Source: Endomychus coccineus
Lineage: Eukaryota; Arthropoda; Insecta; Coleoptera; Endomychidae
Reading direction: 5' to 3'
Length of the DNA stretch: 64,000 bases
Assembly: GCA_958510875.1 (NCBI GenBank)
Contig: OY294070.1
Span: 1,116,001 to 1,180,000 of the forward strand
Shown here: positions 1-10,685 of the stretch, in pieces
Layout of the letters: each line of letters opens with the position of its first letter
Position numbering within the stretch: position 1 is the first letter of the stretch
Made by a program: the position numbers and the translations under genes
Notes under the pieces: model-generated
Seen by the model: only the letters and a program-made list of their open reading frames with translations
Told to the model about the DNA's origin: nothing
The model's database searches: none

Positions 1-779
1 ACTTGAAAAATCAGGTTGAACAGAGACAATGCGTTCTATAGTTTCAGACAGCTGCTTCGTCCTTCGCATGGGCTCGTCAGTGAGACGAGGCAAACGTGAA
101 ATGACTGATCAACCATCTCCGAAAGTGATAAAATAAAACACCCTCAAAGAGGCCAACGTAGAAGTTCCAACACCATCTTCCGGAAAGCAGAAGTTCCACT
201 GAGAATGCAGTTATTGACAAAGAAGTTCTCGCGATTCGAAGAACGTTCCGGTAGATGGTGCTCGCTCCTCCTCGGTGTCTGGTAGCATTCCCCGTTCACC
301 GAGTATCTCTCGGAGCTATCGCAAGAGGACCTCGAGGGAACGCATGAAGCGGCTCAAGGACCATTCGATTCACTCAGAGCTCGTGCTCAGCCTGAGCTTA
401 GAACATTTAACCTCCTAGCCTAAGAAACATAGAGCAATGACGTGCAAATTGGGCTTTTTGCAGGATACCCTACAGCACGGCAAGTCCTGAACTACATAAG
501 CTATATGAGGGGCTCTCTGAGCTCAAAATCAACGTATGCTTTATACAGAAGCCGTGGGCTTACCACGACCGTGTTGAGGGCCTACGCCAAAAGGGAGGAA
601 CGTTGCATTACTGTACCTCTGTGAAGGTTCGCGAACCTCCGACTGAAGCAGGATGACATAGCGGCTACTGTTAGGTTCCAAAGACAAAGGGCTCCGAACC
701 AAGGTCCAAGACTGACGAGTCTAGCGGAGCCAGAATCTACTCGAGCACATCCAGATGGGAGCGTTCAGTACCCCAGGGT

Positions 780-1345
780 GTTCACGTAATCGTTTTCCAG
801 GCCGAGGTCAGTGCAATTCGCCTACCTCGGTAGTTAAATCTCAAATTTATCAGGGTGGCAAAAACCTGAGGTTAAACTATATCATCAGCATTGTCAATAC
901 TTCGCGCCCATAGAGTGATTTCTAGGCTTGTTTTGGAGTGCAGAGAGATCCTGATTGAAAAACGCTCAAAAACCTCTCTTTCTACGAGCAAAAGAGACTT
1001 AAAACTGGTAACAGGACTCTTCACAGTACACTGTCATTTGGATAAACGTCTACACTTACTGGGCATCGTAGATTCAAAGTGGCGGACGAAACTGCTTCTC
1101 ATATCCTTGTAGAATGTCCAGCATCGACTTCTCTTAGGCTTCAACACGTCGGCAGGGCATACAAGCCGCCTGAGGCTATAAGAAAACATAAGTTCATGCA
1201 GAATTCTAGCGTCGGCGCTGACTTAGGCCTGCTGGACCGCGTCTAGCATCAAGGGGGCGCACAATGGACCGAATCAAGCGATCTAAATGCTCAGGACTAG
1301 TCTGTCTCATTTTGATTGATCGATTGTACATTTTTCAGATTAATA
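780..1345 (+). mobile_element. Decayed non-LTR retrotransposon, RNase H and 3' end
   Basis: Broken reading frames on the plus strand match the C-terminal part of a jockey/R1-type pol protein. There is an RNase H-like start (FQAEVSAI near 800), then a stretch ending in SRLVLEC (around 930), then the tail motif LVTGLFTVHCHLDKRLH followed by a truncated Cys/His region with HILVECP. Stops and frameshifts make it non-functional. Its 3' tail, ending about 1345, matches the tail of a minus-strand copy at 17795-18060, so both belong to one family. Bases 1-780 are probably more of the same element, but no conserved motif was recognised there. Confidence 0.7.
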
Positions 1346-1569
1346 AATAATCCCAATCCAACAATAACTTACTTAATTTGATAGTAGGAACATTTTATTC
1401 GGTTGTGAAGTCACACAGAGAAGAATATGGCTTATCTCATTATTAAATGCATAAATAATACATTATTGCTCAAGAACTAACAACGATGAATTGAAATATT
1501 CAAGTGAAATAGGAAAATTAAGTACATACAGACAGTAGTTGGTAATCATCATATAGAATAGTATTTTTA

Positions 1570-1749
1570 GTGCAGTCAAATGGATATAAGAATAGGTCAA
1601 GCTCGTAAATCCTTGGGGAATGGATCGATTTTGATGGAACAAAGAGTTATTTGTGGTCAACTTTCTTTCTGAAGACATTCTGAAGAGGATGTCCCATTAA
1701 AATCGATCCATCCCACGGATTTACGGGTCCAATACTCATTTGACTGCAC
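1570..1749. repeat. Short foldback element (MITE-like)
   Basis: Two arms of roughly 60-70 bp are inverted copies of each other. The left arm begins GTGCAGTCAAATG and the right arm ends CATTTGACTGCAC. Both contain a segment reading ATGGATCGATTTT in the same hairpin sense. The flanking bases TATTTTTA and TATTTTAC resemble a target duplication but match at only 6 of 8 positions, so the superfamily is left open. Confidence 0.55.
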
Positions 1750-1769
1750 TATTTTACAATAATAAGCAA

Positions 1770-1925
1770 CTGGAGTGTAACTAAGAACTCAGTTCACGTC
1801 TGACAACCCCGTTTAAACGGAAAGTCCTTAATTAAATATGCCCTAAAAACTAGCAGCATTGTGCCGTATAACGTATAGGTGACTAACTGCAACATAGCCT
1901 CTGGCGAGTCCGCAAGCCTTGTACC
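1770..1925. repeat. Dispersed repeat, copy 1 (unclassified)
   Basis: About 150 bp is clearly similar to 54886-55050. Both contain a GGAGTG(T/C)AACTAAG block, then CTCAGTTCA, then CAACCCCGTTTAAAC, and further on a conserved GCAACAT segment followed by CTCTGGC or CATCTGGC. No coding potential or terminal repeats were seen, so the element type is unknown. Confidence 0.6.
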
Positions 1926-2095
1926 ATACAGGTATTGGCCTGGGAAACCTTCAATTGCCAGTATCTAACATAAAATTCAATGCACTCGCTTCAGTCGGTT
2001 AACGAAGATGTTTTATTCCCAGTCATGATTTATGATGGAGTTTCGTACGGAATGGACTTTACACCTTCCGGTTTCAGCTTACACTTATATTGCTT

Positions 2096-3838
2096 CTAAA
2101 TTTTCCAATTACAATGAACGAGCTCCAAACAAAACACAGCAATGCTAATAATGTTGCCGGAAGCAAATACGATAAAAGCGAATTGTAGATGATTCAGAGT
2201 CAAAGGTTTCGAATCGATGTCTTGTACCACATACTGTGGCATTTCTGAGTTGTATTGCTTCATGCTGTAAGCTACAAGACCGTTCTCGTTCAGTCTGTGC
2301 ATCAAAGTGTTGTAACGTTCAAACATAGGATGTCCTTTTACAAAAACCATCACAGCGTAAATATTGAAAAACGCGCGTTCCAAGGTGTAGAACCTCGCTA
2401 CACCGTTTTCGTCCGGCCGATAGAAACTTAGATTGTAACTTATTTGTCTGAAAGGTCTGATAACCGCCAGGCCGCCTTTGGACGCCATTTCTTCCGCGCA
2501 TTTGGCAGTCTGGGAGGTGAATATTATTTTGTTCTTAACACCGTCCAATTGCAGAGCCGACTTCAAACCATAGTATACACAAACGACCATGTTGGAAGAT
2601 TTAATTTCTTCCACAGTGCTTATTTGATGTTCGTAAATAGTACTGAGATAGATATCCAAAAGTTTCGACGTGAAAATCGTTGTTATAATCAAGAATGCCA
2701 TCATCCAAATTCCATAGATATACTTCATTGGAAATGTTTCGAAGTTTGCTACTGGTGCAAAAATACTTAATGTCATTTGTATACTTTCGCCCAAGTCAAA
2801 ATTTCTATTTGGTGTAGTTGGTACGTACGATTTGATCAAAAAGTAACTGATACAAATGAATATAACGAGACTTGCCAGTAACAATTTCCAGATTGATGGA
2901 GGGAATATGGTGACGATGCGTTTGAAGGGCTGTAATAATTTTGCTTTTGGCACCATCCAAACTAAAGGATCCACATCTAAGGGTAAGGTTAAATCGAAAA
3001 CCAGACCAGCTTCAAAGTTGTCGAGAACTGCACCGAAATACATATCGCCTCCTTTCATATCGGACATCTCTGCCGTTCGTCCAGGCGTAGCAACACAATC
3101 TCTGATGTCCGCATCAAACCCAAGAAATTCTACATTCACGTGTAGATCGTTGGTGATAATAGTCAATATGGTCACGTCCAATCCGCGTGAATGTTTCTTG
3201 ATGAATTCTGTGTCGGTATTTTGATAGATTCCAACGGTGGAGTTATTCCACCTTTTCGGAATGTGAACCTCAAATAACGAGACACTATTGACTTCAATTT
3301 CAACTCGAATACGATTCGTCCAACTATCGTCTAAACTTCTATACAATAACGACGTGGTGTTTTCCCAATCGATCAACCTGCTATCAACCTCTAAACCTAC
3401 AGCAGAGCATCTGGCAACTTCTATTGGATCGTTAGCTATGTTCTTTAAATCTCCACGAGAGTATGGTTCGTACGAAAATAATCTCTTCACCGTTTCACGT
3501 TTAGTATCAAACACCACCACTCTTTCTATGAAAAACTTGTGCAACCTTTCGAACAGACCAGCATCTACCCTATCGGTGATGATTATGAATTTAGCTCGTG
3601 GATTGAAGACAGTTTCGAGTTTCCATTTCTTGAAAACCTCTTCTAATTCGGACATTTTCGCTTCTATTATGTAAACGTCGGGATACCAATTTTTCATTAT
3701 GTATGCGGAGTTCATGGCCGTTCGTATAACGGGTATTTCGAGGTGTCCATCGAAGCCCACAGTCAAAATTTGAGGATTATTTTGTATATTCAGTAGAATC
3801 AATTGTTCGATACATGCTTGTAAGATTAAAGTATACAT
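2096..3838 (-). CDS. Divergent ionotropic receptor (IR copy 1)
   Basis: The 580-aa open frame has the ionotropic glutamate receptor layout found in insect chemosensory IRs. An N-terminal region (about 1-180) lacks a recognisable amino-terminal domain. The first ligand-binding lobe (S1) runs to the motif PLVWMVPKAKLLQPFKR near residue 300. The first membrane helix (IWKLLLASLVIFICISYF) is followed by the pore stretch SIQMTLSIFAP and a second helix (IYGIWMMAFLIITTIFTSKLL). The second lobe (S2) comes next, then a last helix near the C-terminus (FAFIVFASGNIISIAVFCLEL). IRs are ligand-gated cation channels of sensory neurons. The ligand cannot be read from sequence. The ATG at 3838 aligns with its paralogues, but no leader peptide like theirs was found upstream. 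The frame has no lesion. It heads a same-strand tandem array. Confidence 0.87.
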   Translation of the reverse strand: MYTLILQACIEQLILLNIQNNPQILTVGFDGHLEIPVIRTAMNSAYIMKNWYPDVYIIEAKMSELEEVFKKWKLETVFNPRAKFIIITDRVDAGLFERLHKFFIERVVVFDTKRETVKRLFSYEPYSRGDLKNIANDPIEVARCSAVGLEVDSRLIDWENTTSLLYRSLDDSWTNRIRVEIEVNSVSLFEVHIPKRWNNSTVGIYQNTDTEFIKKHSRGLDVTILTIITNDLHVNVEFLGFDADIRDCVATPGRTAEMSDMKGGDMYFGAVLDNFEAGLVFDLTLPLDVDPLVWMVPKAKLLQPFKRIVTIFPPSIWKLLLASLVIFICISYFLIKSYVPTTPNRNFDLGESIQMTLSIFAPVANFETFPMKYIYGIWMMAFLIITTIFTSKLLDIYLSTIYEHQISTVEEIKSSNMVVCVYYGLKSALQLDGVKNKIIFTSQTAKCAEEMASKGGLAVIRPFRQISYNLSFYRPDENGVARFYTLERAFFNIYAVMVFVKGHPMFERYNTLMHRLNENGLVAYSMKQYNSEMPQYVVQDIDSKPLTLNHLQFAFIVFASGNIISIAVFCLELVHCNWKI

Positions 3839-3841
3839 CTT

Positions 3842-4767
3842 TGCCTGAATTCAGACTCGATGTATCACTTAAATGTTGCACATAAGATTAACGGAAGTAG
3901 GTCACAGCAAAAGTGGTGTAGTTATATTTGCCATGTAATTTCAACTTGGCACTCATGAGATTTTAATGATATCAATTTGCTGCTTATGATCCTCTATGTC
4001 ACTTCAATATTAGTATACACAATAGAGTGCATGATAGTTATCGATTAATAAGGAAATAAGTGTCATACGATTTACTGGGCGGCCACCATTTCGGCACCAA
4101 GCTACTTGGCTCTTTACCCGATCTGGGCACCATGCTACGGATTAGGACTAATGACTTTCTACTTTCAATATGATTTGTCACAAGCTCTAGTTATATTCCA
4201 ACTATTGTGGTGGTAAGTCCCAAATTATTCACAATCGAAGGTTCACGTGGAAAGGAACTTTTAATAGTTGAATCGGTATCTTTAAAAAAGCTGAGGTGTG
4301 TTAAAAAGTGAAGAAAATTTTGGCGATGTATTCAACAATCGCGCAAAGCTAAAGTTTTGACCATTGGTGCCGAAAATTTAATTACGCGAAGTGATTTGAA
4401 GCATTGTCACGATGACGACATTAAAAAGTTAAATTGGCAAATTATAAGCAGTTGAGTAAAAAGACAAGTTATGGAAGAACCAGCTGAGAGGCCTTCTAAA
4501 GTTATTCATTATGTGGTAAAGAAAAACTCGAATAATCTAAACTCTCCTTATGTAAGGGATATTCGTTTCATTCGAAACAACAAACTATAAAAGAGTTCAC
4601 ACTGTGAATATATCATAACACTATTAAGAAATAATCACCCTTATTCACTAAAAATACTACTAAAGTAATGAAGACCTTTTGGCTATCAAGTAAGGAGGTT
4701 TCAAGATAGCTTAGAAAAATATTGGAATGAGTTAGTGACAGCTTATAAAAAAAATCGGTTTCACTTG
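3842..4767. other. IR spacer with a Penelope-like terminal scrap
   Basis: No gene is seen. Around 4585-4700 lies a copy of a short dispersed sequence (AAAAGAGTTCACACTGTG, then a run containing ACTAAAGTAATGAAGACC and TTTTGGCTATCAAGTA). It recurs in parts near 21005, 37231, 37975, 43600 and 61585. The 3' part is a degraded version of the hammerhead-like motif described at 43638-43670. The rest shows nothing recognisable. Confidence 0.45.
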
Positions 4768-6140
4768 CTACGATTGCGAAGTTTTACAATTATTACAATC
4801 TATAAGCTCTACACATAATATAACAATGCTAATAACGATGCCACAGCCCCATGCAAGAAAAGCAAATTGTAAATGGTTCAGTGTCAAACTTTTTGTTCCA
4901 ATATCTTGTACCACGTGGGGAAACACAAAATCACCTTGTTTCATTTTATAGGTACATATACCAGCATCGTTTATTTTCCCAGCACAGTATTAATACTGTC
5001 AAAGACTGGATTAAATTTGACAAAGGTTAGAATATCGTTAAAGATGAAGAATGGGTCTTTCATGATGTATACCTTCGGCGTTCCGTTTTCGTCCAACTCG
5101 TAGTAACCTCCTCTATAACCGAATAGTCTCTCGGGTCTGATAGTCACCATGGTTCCTTCGAGGGTTACTCCATTAGCGCAACTAATAGTGTTTTGAGTAT
5201 ATATAATCTTATTTTTGAGATTTTCGAATTCAATAGAAGTCTTCATGCCATGGTATACGCAAATGATTAAGTTTGAGTCTTTAACTTCTTGCAATTCTGT
5301 TATTTGGTGTCCATATATATTACCCAGATAGATAGTTAATGGTTTCGAAGTAAAAATAGAAGTGATGGTCAATAAGGCGATCATCCAAATACAGTAGATT
5401 CTTTTAAGGTGAAATCTTTGAAAGTTATAATGTGGTGTAAAAATACTTAACGTCATTTGTACAGCTTCGCCCAGTACGAAATTAGTATTTGATCCATTCG
5501 GCCCGTATAATTTTATAAGAAAGTAACTAATACAAATGAAAATACTTGACAGCAACAGTTTCCATACTGACGGAGAAAATATGGTCACGATCCGTTTGAA
5601 GGGCTGTAATAATTTCCCTCTTGGCACCATCCAAATCAAAGGATTCGTATCCATAGATGCAGTTATATCGAACACTAAGCCAGCTTCGTAGTTGGCAAGA
5701 ACTGCACCAAAATAAAAGTCGCCTCCTTCAATATCTATTATTTCAGAAGTTCTACCAGTTGTGGCGATACAATCCGTGATATTTGTATTATGCCCAACTT
5801 CGTTGAACATTTCTACGACTATATTCATGTCTACGGGACGTGTTTTTATTGTAGGAGGAGAAGGGATAAAGATTCGGATGGTAAAATTATTCCATTTTAT
5901 AGGAGTGTAAACTTCAAATAAAGGAAAATTGTCTGTGGCAATTTCGACTTCGATAGGATTTTTCTGGGTATTTGATGGATTCCTGTATAAAAAGGCTGAA
6001 GTGGTTTTCCATTCCATTGTCCTGAAATCATCCTCAGATCGTAGAGCAGAGCATGTTGCAACTTGTATTGGATCTTTTGATCTATTTTGCAAATTTTCAT
6101 GAAGATACGGTTCATACGAAAATAATTTCTTGAAATTTAC

Positions 6141-6148
6141 ATTTGTAG
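6141..6148. repeat. hAT target-site duplication, left
   Basis: ATTTGTAG directly precedes the transposon end and is repeated exactly at 9001-9008. An 8-bp duplication is the hAT signature. Confidence 0.95.
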
Positions 6149-9000
6149 CAGTGGCGGCTCCTCGAAGGAGGCTAAGGAGGCTCAGCCTCCTCACCAATTT
6201 ATCTTAATGATCATTCTCCATTTTATTTCCTGTTTCTCTGATAATTCTTTAAATTTTACAATTAATTTCCCGTTCTCAGTAGTTATTTTTAATCTGGCAA
6301 CAGTGGCCAGAGGCTAAATTCTCTATATATCTCAAACGCTAAATACGTGTGGTCAACACGGTTGCCGTTTGTCCAACCATTCAATTGCCCAGTGGGGTGA
6401 AACAGCGAATATGGCAACATAGTAGGGAGGCTAGCTTTTCGTACCCATTCGTCGGTCGAATGAAATACGATTACTTGCTCCCGCCTCCCGCTGCTAGAAG
6501 AATGCGGCAGCTCAGTTGTTAATTTTTAAGTTATAATTTATCTAATCGGAATCGGTGAACGTTAAAATTATGAGTGACTTAGTTGCAGAGTTCTTAGAAA
6601 ATCCATTTAGTGGATTAACATATGATAGAAAAGTGTTCTTCAAAAACAAACGGCCTTTACCGGATTTGAAAGGATTAGTGATGGCAGGGAAGTATCAAAA
6701 TCGATCGTTTAATACTGATAATTATAAAAAATATGTATGGTTAACGGGATCTGATGTACACAATAAATTATATTGCTGGTATTGCTTGCTATTCACATCA
6801 GATACAACTTCATGTTGGGGGCACTTGGGTTTGGGTTATAATGATTTGAAAAATTTAGCTCGTGGCCTAGAAAGACATGAAAAATCGCAGGAACATATTA
6901 CATCGTGTATTAAGTTTAAATTAACCGGTAAACAGAATATTGTTAATGCGATTGATTCTACACGAACACGCGAAATCGAAAATCATAATAATACAGTTAA
7001 AGAAAACCGCGAAGTTAAAAAAAAAATCATTGATTTCTTATTGTATTTATCATTTCAAGATTTGGCTTTTAGAGGGCATGATGAAACTGAAAATTCAGTT
7101 AATAAAGGTAATTTTAGGGAATTGTTAGATTTGTTTTGTAAATACGACAGTAAGCTTCGCGATTTTATGACTAACGCGTCAGTATTTGCAGGCACCTCAA
7201 AAACAATACAAAACGAAATTCTTGATTCAATAAATTATGTCCTCCGAAATCACATAGAGGATGAATTATTTAATGTCCCTTTTTTTCGTGGCAGGTTGAC
7301 GAAACAACTGATATAACGTGTAAATCACAATTATCAATAATTTTTAGATTTGTAAAGAATGGACAACTAGTGGAAAGATTTTTAGGGTTTTACGGTGTCA
7401 GTTCGGGAAGAACAGCGATCAATTTATTTAATTTCTTAATGGAAACATTTCAACGATTTGACTTTGCGAATAAATTAATAGCTCAAACCTACGACGGCGC
7501 ATCTGTAATGGCGGGACATTTAAACGGTCTTCAAACAAAAATAAAATCAGTTTCGCCTCAGGCTATTTTCACCCATTGTTACGCTCACAACATGAATTTG
7601 GTTTTAAGTAATGCATGTAATTCCATTAAGGAAGTTAGAATTTTTTTTTCCAACTTATCGTCATTTTCAAATTTTTTTAGCAAATCCACCAAACGAACTG
7701 AAATTTTGAATAACATAGTAGGAAACAGAATTCCCTGTAATGTTCCAACTCGATGGAATTTTACATCACGTGCAGTGTTTACCATTCACAAAAATAAAGA
7801 CAAATTAATTGAAACATTTGATTTTATATTAAACAGTGATGACTTTTCGACAGATCAGGTTTCATTAAATGCTGCTGTTAATTTAAAATCTTATTTAGAA
7901 AATGAAGAATTTTTGTTTTTTCTTGATACTTTTAAATTAATATTTGAACAAACTGATCTCATTTTTCAACTTTTACAACATAAATTCACTGATATAATTT
8001 ATTCAAGAAATCGTTTGAAACATCTCATTGATAAAATTTCAAGTTTCCGTAATACAGAATTTCATTTTAATATTTTATTTCAAAATTTTTCAACTGATGA
8101 GGCTTCTCCCGCGAAAAGGAGGAAAACATATAATTTGGTAGACAAGAAACTACATTATAAACAACTTTTTTATGAAATTTTAGATACCATTAAAGGTCAA
8201 ATTGAGATTCGATTTTCCGATTTACATGAATTGAAGTTTTTCGACTTGACGAATAGAAGATTTTTCGAATCTTTTTCAAAAGAGTTTCCCAATACACTTT
8301 TAGATAACTTAGTTCTCAAATATAAATTTTTTGATAAAATAACACTGCACAATGAATTATGCGTTATATACTCGGATAAAGATATTTTAGGCCAGTACGA
8401 CAGTCAAGCCGATATGATAAAATATATGATAGACAATGATTTGCAACAAGTTTTACCTCAGTTTTATAAACTACTTTGTTTGACAGTCGCCATTCCTGTC
8501 ACGTCGGCATCGGTGGAGAGATCATTTTCTACTCTCAAACGAATTAAAACTTACATGCGAAATACAATGGGCCAAGATCGTTTTTACAATGTTAGTTTAA
8601 TATCTATTGAAAAAGATTTAGTAAAACACTTAAAACAAAATGATACATTTTATGATAATATTATTGATCATTTTTAGCAAACTAAAGACCGTAGAATTCC
8701 GTTAATATATAAAAAAAGTTAATAAAATTAATAAAAAAAACAAAATATGAAAAATTCCAAAAAAAAGAAAAAATATCAAAAATCCAAAAAAAATAAAAAA
8801 CAAAAAACGAACAAAAAATTTTTTGGCAAGAGAAACTCTACACCTCCACTTTGGTTCTTGCTGGGCAACAATTAATTTTGTCACTGAAGTAGCTGGTACG
8901 GTCGCTGTGCAAAAGTTAAATTAATTGGCTGAGTAGAGTATATTAAAAAAAATGTTTTATGTCCAGCCTCCTCTCTTAAAAAGTTCACGAGCCGCCACTG
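6149..9000 (+). mobile_element. hAT DNA transposon, 2,852 bp, full-length ends
   Basis: The left end CAGTGGCGGCTC (6149-6160) and right end GAGCCGCCACTG (8989-9000) are perfect 12-bp terminal inverted repeats. They are flanked by the identical 8-bp direct repeats ATTTGTAG (6141-6148 and 9001-9008). The element carries a plus-strand transposase in two frames (6555-7316 and about 7292-8677). It sits antisense within the IR pseudogene. The exact target duplication suggests a fairly recent insertion, although the transposase itself is already frameshifted. Confidence 0.95.
6555..8677 (+). pseudogene. hAT transposase, TTF-finger/ZMYM1-like type, frameshifted
   Basis: The first frame (6555-7316) holds an N-terminal TTF-type zinc-finger region: WLTGSDVHNKLYCWYCLLF, then a conserved Trp and a H(E)KSQEH motif. 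The second frame continues from about 7292. It has DETTD at the start of the RNase H-fold catalytic domain and YDGASVMAG carrying a second acidic residue. It ends with the hAT C-terminal dimerisation block near VTSASVERSFSTLKRIKTY, which includes the catalytic-type Glu. Around 7285-7295, in a T-rich run, a single-base shift separates the two parts and stops the first at 7316. A frame starting at an internal Met runs from 7370 to 8677. Members of this family are often labelled zinc finger MYM-type protein 1-like in insect genomes. This copy is probably non-autonomous. Confidence 0.88.
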
Positions 9001-9008
9001 ATTTGTAG
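9001..9008. repeat. hAT target-site duplication, right
   Basis: ATTTGTAG follows the right terminal repeat and matches 6141-6148 exactly. Confidence 0.95.
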
Positions 9009-9346
9009 TATCCAACACTACAACCCTTGTTATGTAAAACCTGTACAAAACGTGGAATATATCAGCATCCACATGATCGGTGATAATCCACGAATTTCCC
9101 TCTTGGATTGAAGACTGTTTGGAGTCTCAAATTATTTAATACCTCTTCTAATTCAAACGCTCTTGATTCTATTATATAAATATCAGTGTACCAAATAGTT
9201 GAGTGTATTTGTAAAGAGTTTGTGTTGATTCGCATCACTGGCATTTTGAGACGTCCGTCAAAATTAACAGTCAAAATTTGAGAGTCGTTGTATGAATTTA
9301 GTATAATCAATTGTTCGATACATGCATGCAGGAATGAAGAATACAT

Positions 9347-9433
9347 TTGGCAGTGACAATTGTTCTCATTCAAGTGACATGCATTCAGACTTGATGCATC
9401 ATTAGCGAACGTGTGTGACAACAAAAAGAGCAT
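9347..9433 (-). other. Hydrophobic leader upstream of IR copy 2
   Basis: From ATG at 9433 a peptide beginning MLFLLSHTFAND reads in phase and without a stop into the body start at 9346. It looks like a signal peptide. The same nucleotide stretch, with reverse complement containing GTCTTAATGCTCTT, is present upstream of IR copies 3 and 6, in altered form upstream of copies 4 and 5, and as an orphan near 20860. Whether it is translated is not known. Confidence 0.5.
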
Positions 9434-9519
9434 TAAGTCATATAAGTAATCATATTTACTTTGTGATTTTAGCTCGACACATATGATAGTATAATGAGGG
9501 GATAAGTTATTAATCATTC

Positions 9520-10685
9520 CTCTGGTCAGTCTGAAACAGTATATACAAGAAAGTGTCTCTTGAATAATTTATAACTGCTTTATGTAATCAGAGCAATATC
9601 CTAAAATCATTAACATGCGTGATAAAATGTCTCATAAGGAGGAAGTTAGAATCTGAGTTAGTTTATTTGTTATCAATTTAACTTCAAAACTGGTTAATAA
9701 GGCTAACCGAATATAACTTTAAGGGGGATTTCGGATAGCTATCCGCAACCAGTGTGCCATCATCTTTGGTTAGGGGAGGGGGATGAACTGGAAGTGAAAT
9801 TCCTACCAATTGTTTTGGCGAAAGTCCAAAATCATTCGGGCATTCGATAAGTTTTGATCTTATTTTGGCATTATATTCCTCTTTCGAAACTTTCATTGTT
9901 TCATTGCACATATTTCTGGCTTAAACATATTTTGTTCTGGTCTCCAGACGGTCAGCTCCCCCTCAACCCCCCATTTGATATTACACATTTATCACTGAAA
10001 AATCGCTCAAAATCCGTAATAACTAGATCAAGATAGATCATGAAGAAAAATTATTTGAGAGTAAATTGTATTTCAAAATTTGAGCTCTAAAAGTGTAAGT
10101 ATTTTATCGAAATTATATTTACATGTTTTTTCCGTAGTGGACAATCTTACGTAAATATTCAACTGTTATCCGACTGATTTTACACTTTATCGTCATTGCG
10201 AAGTCATTTCCATTGGATACTAATTGAGTGGATTGCAAAAAATTTCGAAATAACCGAAAACATTTTCCTTTTCTCAACCCTTCCTCCAGAATGTCATCAA
10301 AGTGAATTTTTGTGGTTTATGCTTCCCATTTTCGTGGATTGCCGACGGAAAGGCAGACATGAGCATTCGAATTTATTAAACTCGATATAACGCCGAAGAG
10401 CTTCCCCAGCGCGAGGCGGGATATGGTAGGCATGTTTGGTGGGATCATTCTCTACAACTTCATCATAATTGCTGACAAAAACAAGGCAAGACAATTTTCG
10501 TCGTCAGTGGCAGTACAATAAAAGGAAGTTCACTTACCCTTTTTCACGTACCATATCCTTCAAATTTTGAATAAATTCCTCCACCTCAAACTACGATATA
10601 TTCAAACTGGAATAAATACTCATTTGAATTTCATCGGAATTACTTTATTATGAACTACATCAATTTAATTTTCATCGATCTATGA
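9520..10685. other. IR spacer, no gene recognised
   Basis: There are two short minus-strand frames (9684-9911, 75 codons; 10297-10494, 65 codons). Neither shows a known domain or a partner copy elsewhere in the window. No terminal repeats were found. Treated as unannotated spacer. Confidence 0.4.

Larger units (their letters stand above)
4768..9346 (-). pseudogene. Ionotropic receptor pseudogene split by a hAT insertion (IR copy 2)
   Basis: The N-terminal part (9009-9346) and the S1-to-C-terminus part (4768-6148) belong to one IR gene interrupted by the transposon at 6149-9000. The break falls just before the KKLFSYEPYLH motif. Two further lesions are visible. Near 9085-9090 an extra base shifts the frame after NPRGKFV. 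Near 4970-4980 a frameshift after INTVLGK gives a stop, while the true end continues in another frame (DAGICTY, then SLTLNHLQFAFLAWG) to a TAG at 4768. Pore and membrane segments are otherwise preserved (AVQMTLSIFTP; IYCIWMIALLTITSIFTSKPL). A hydrophobic leader starting at 9433 reads in phase into the ATG at 9346 without a stop, unlike the other copies. Confidence 0.88.

Noticed and set aside
2444..3674. Plus-strand frames across IR copy 1 (and equivalents over copies 3-5)
   Set aside because: They are antisense shadows of the receptor frames; the same shadows recur at the same places in each paralogue.
9684..9911. 75-codon minus-strand frame between IR copies 2 and 3
   Set aside because: It has an acceptable start and length but no recognisable domain, no paralogue in the window and no splice context. 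It is not called as a gene.
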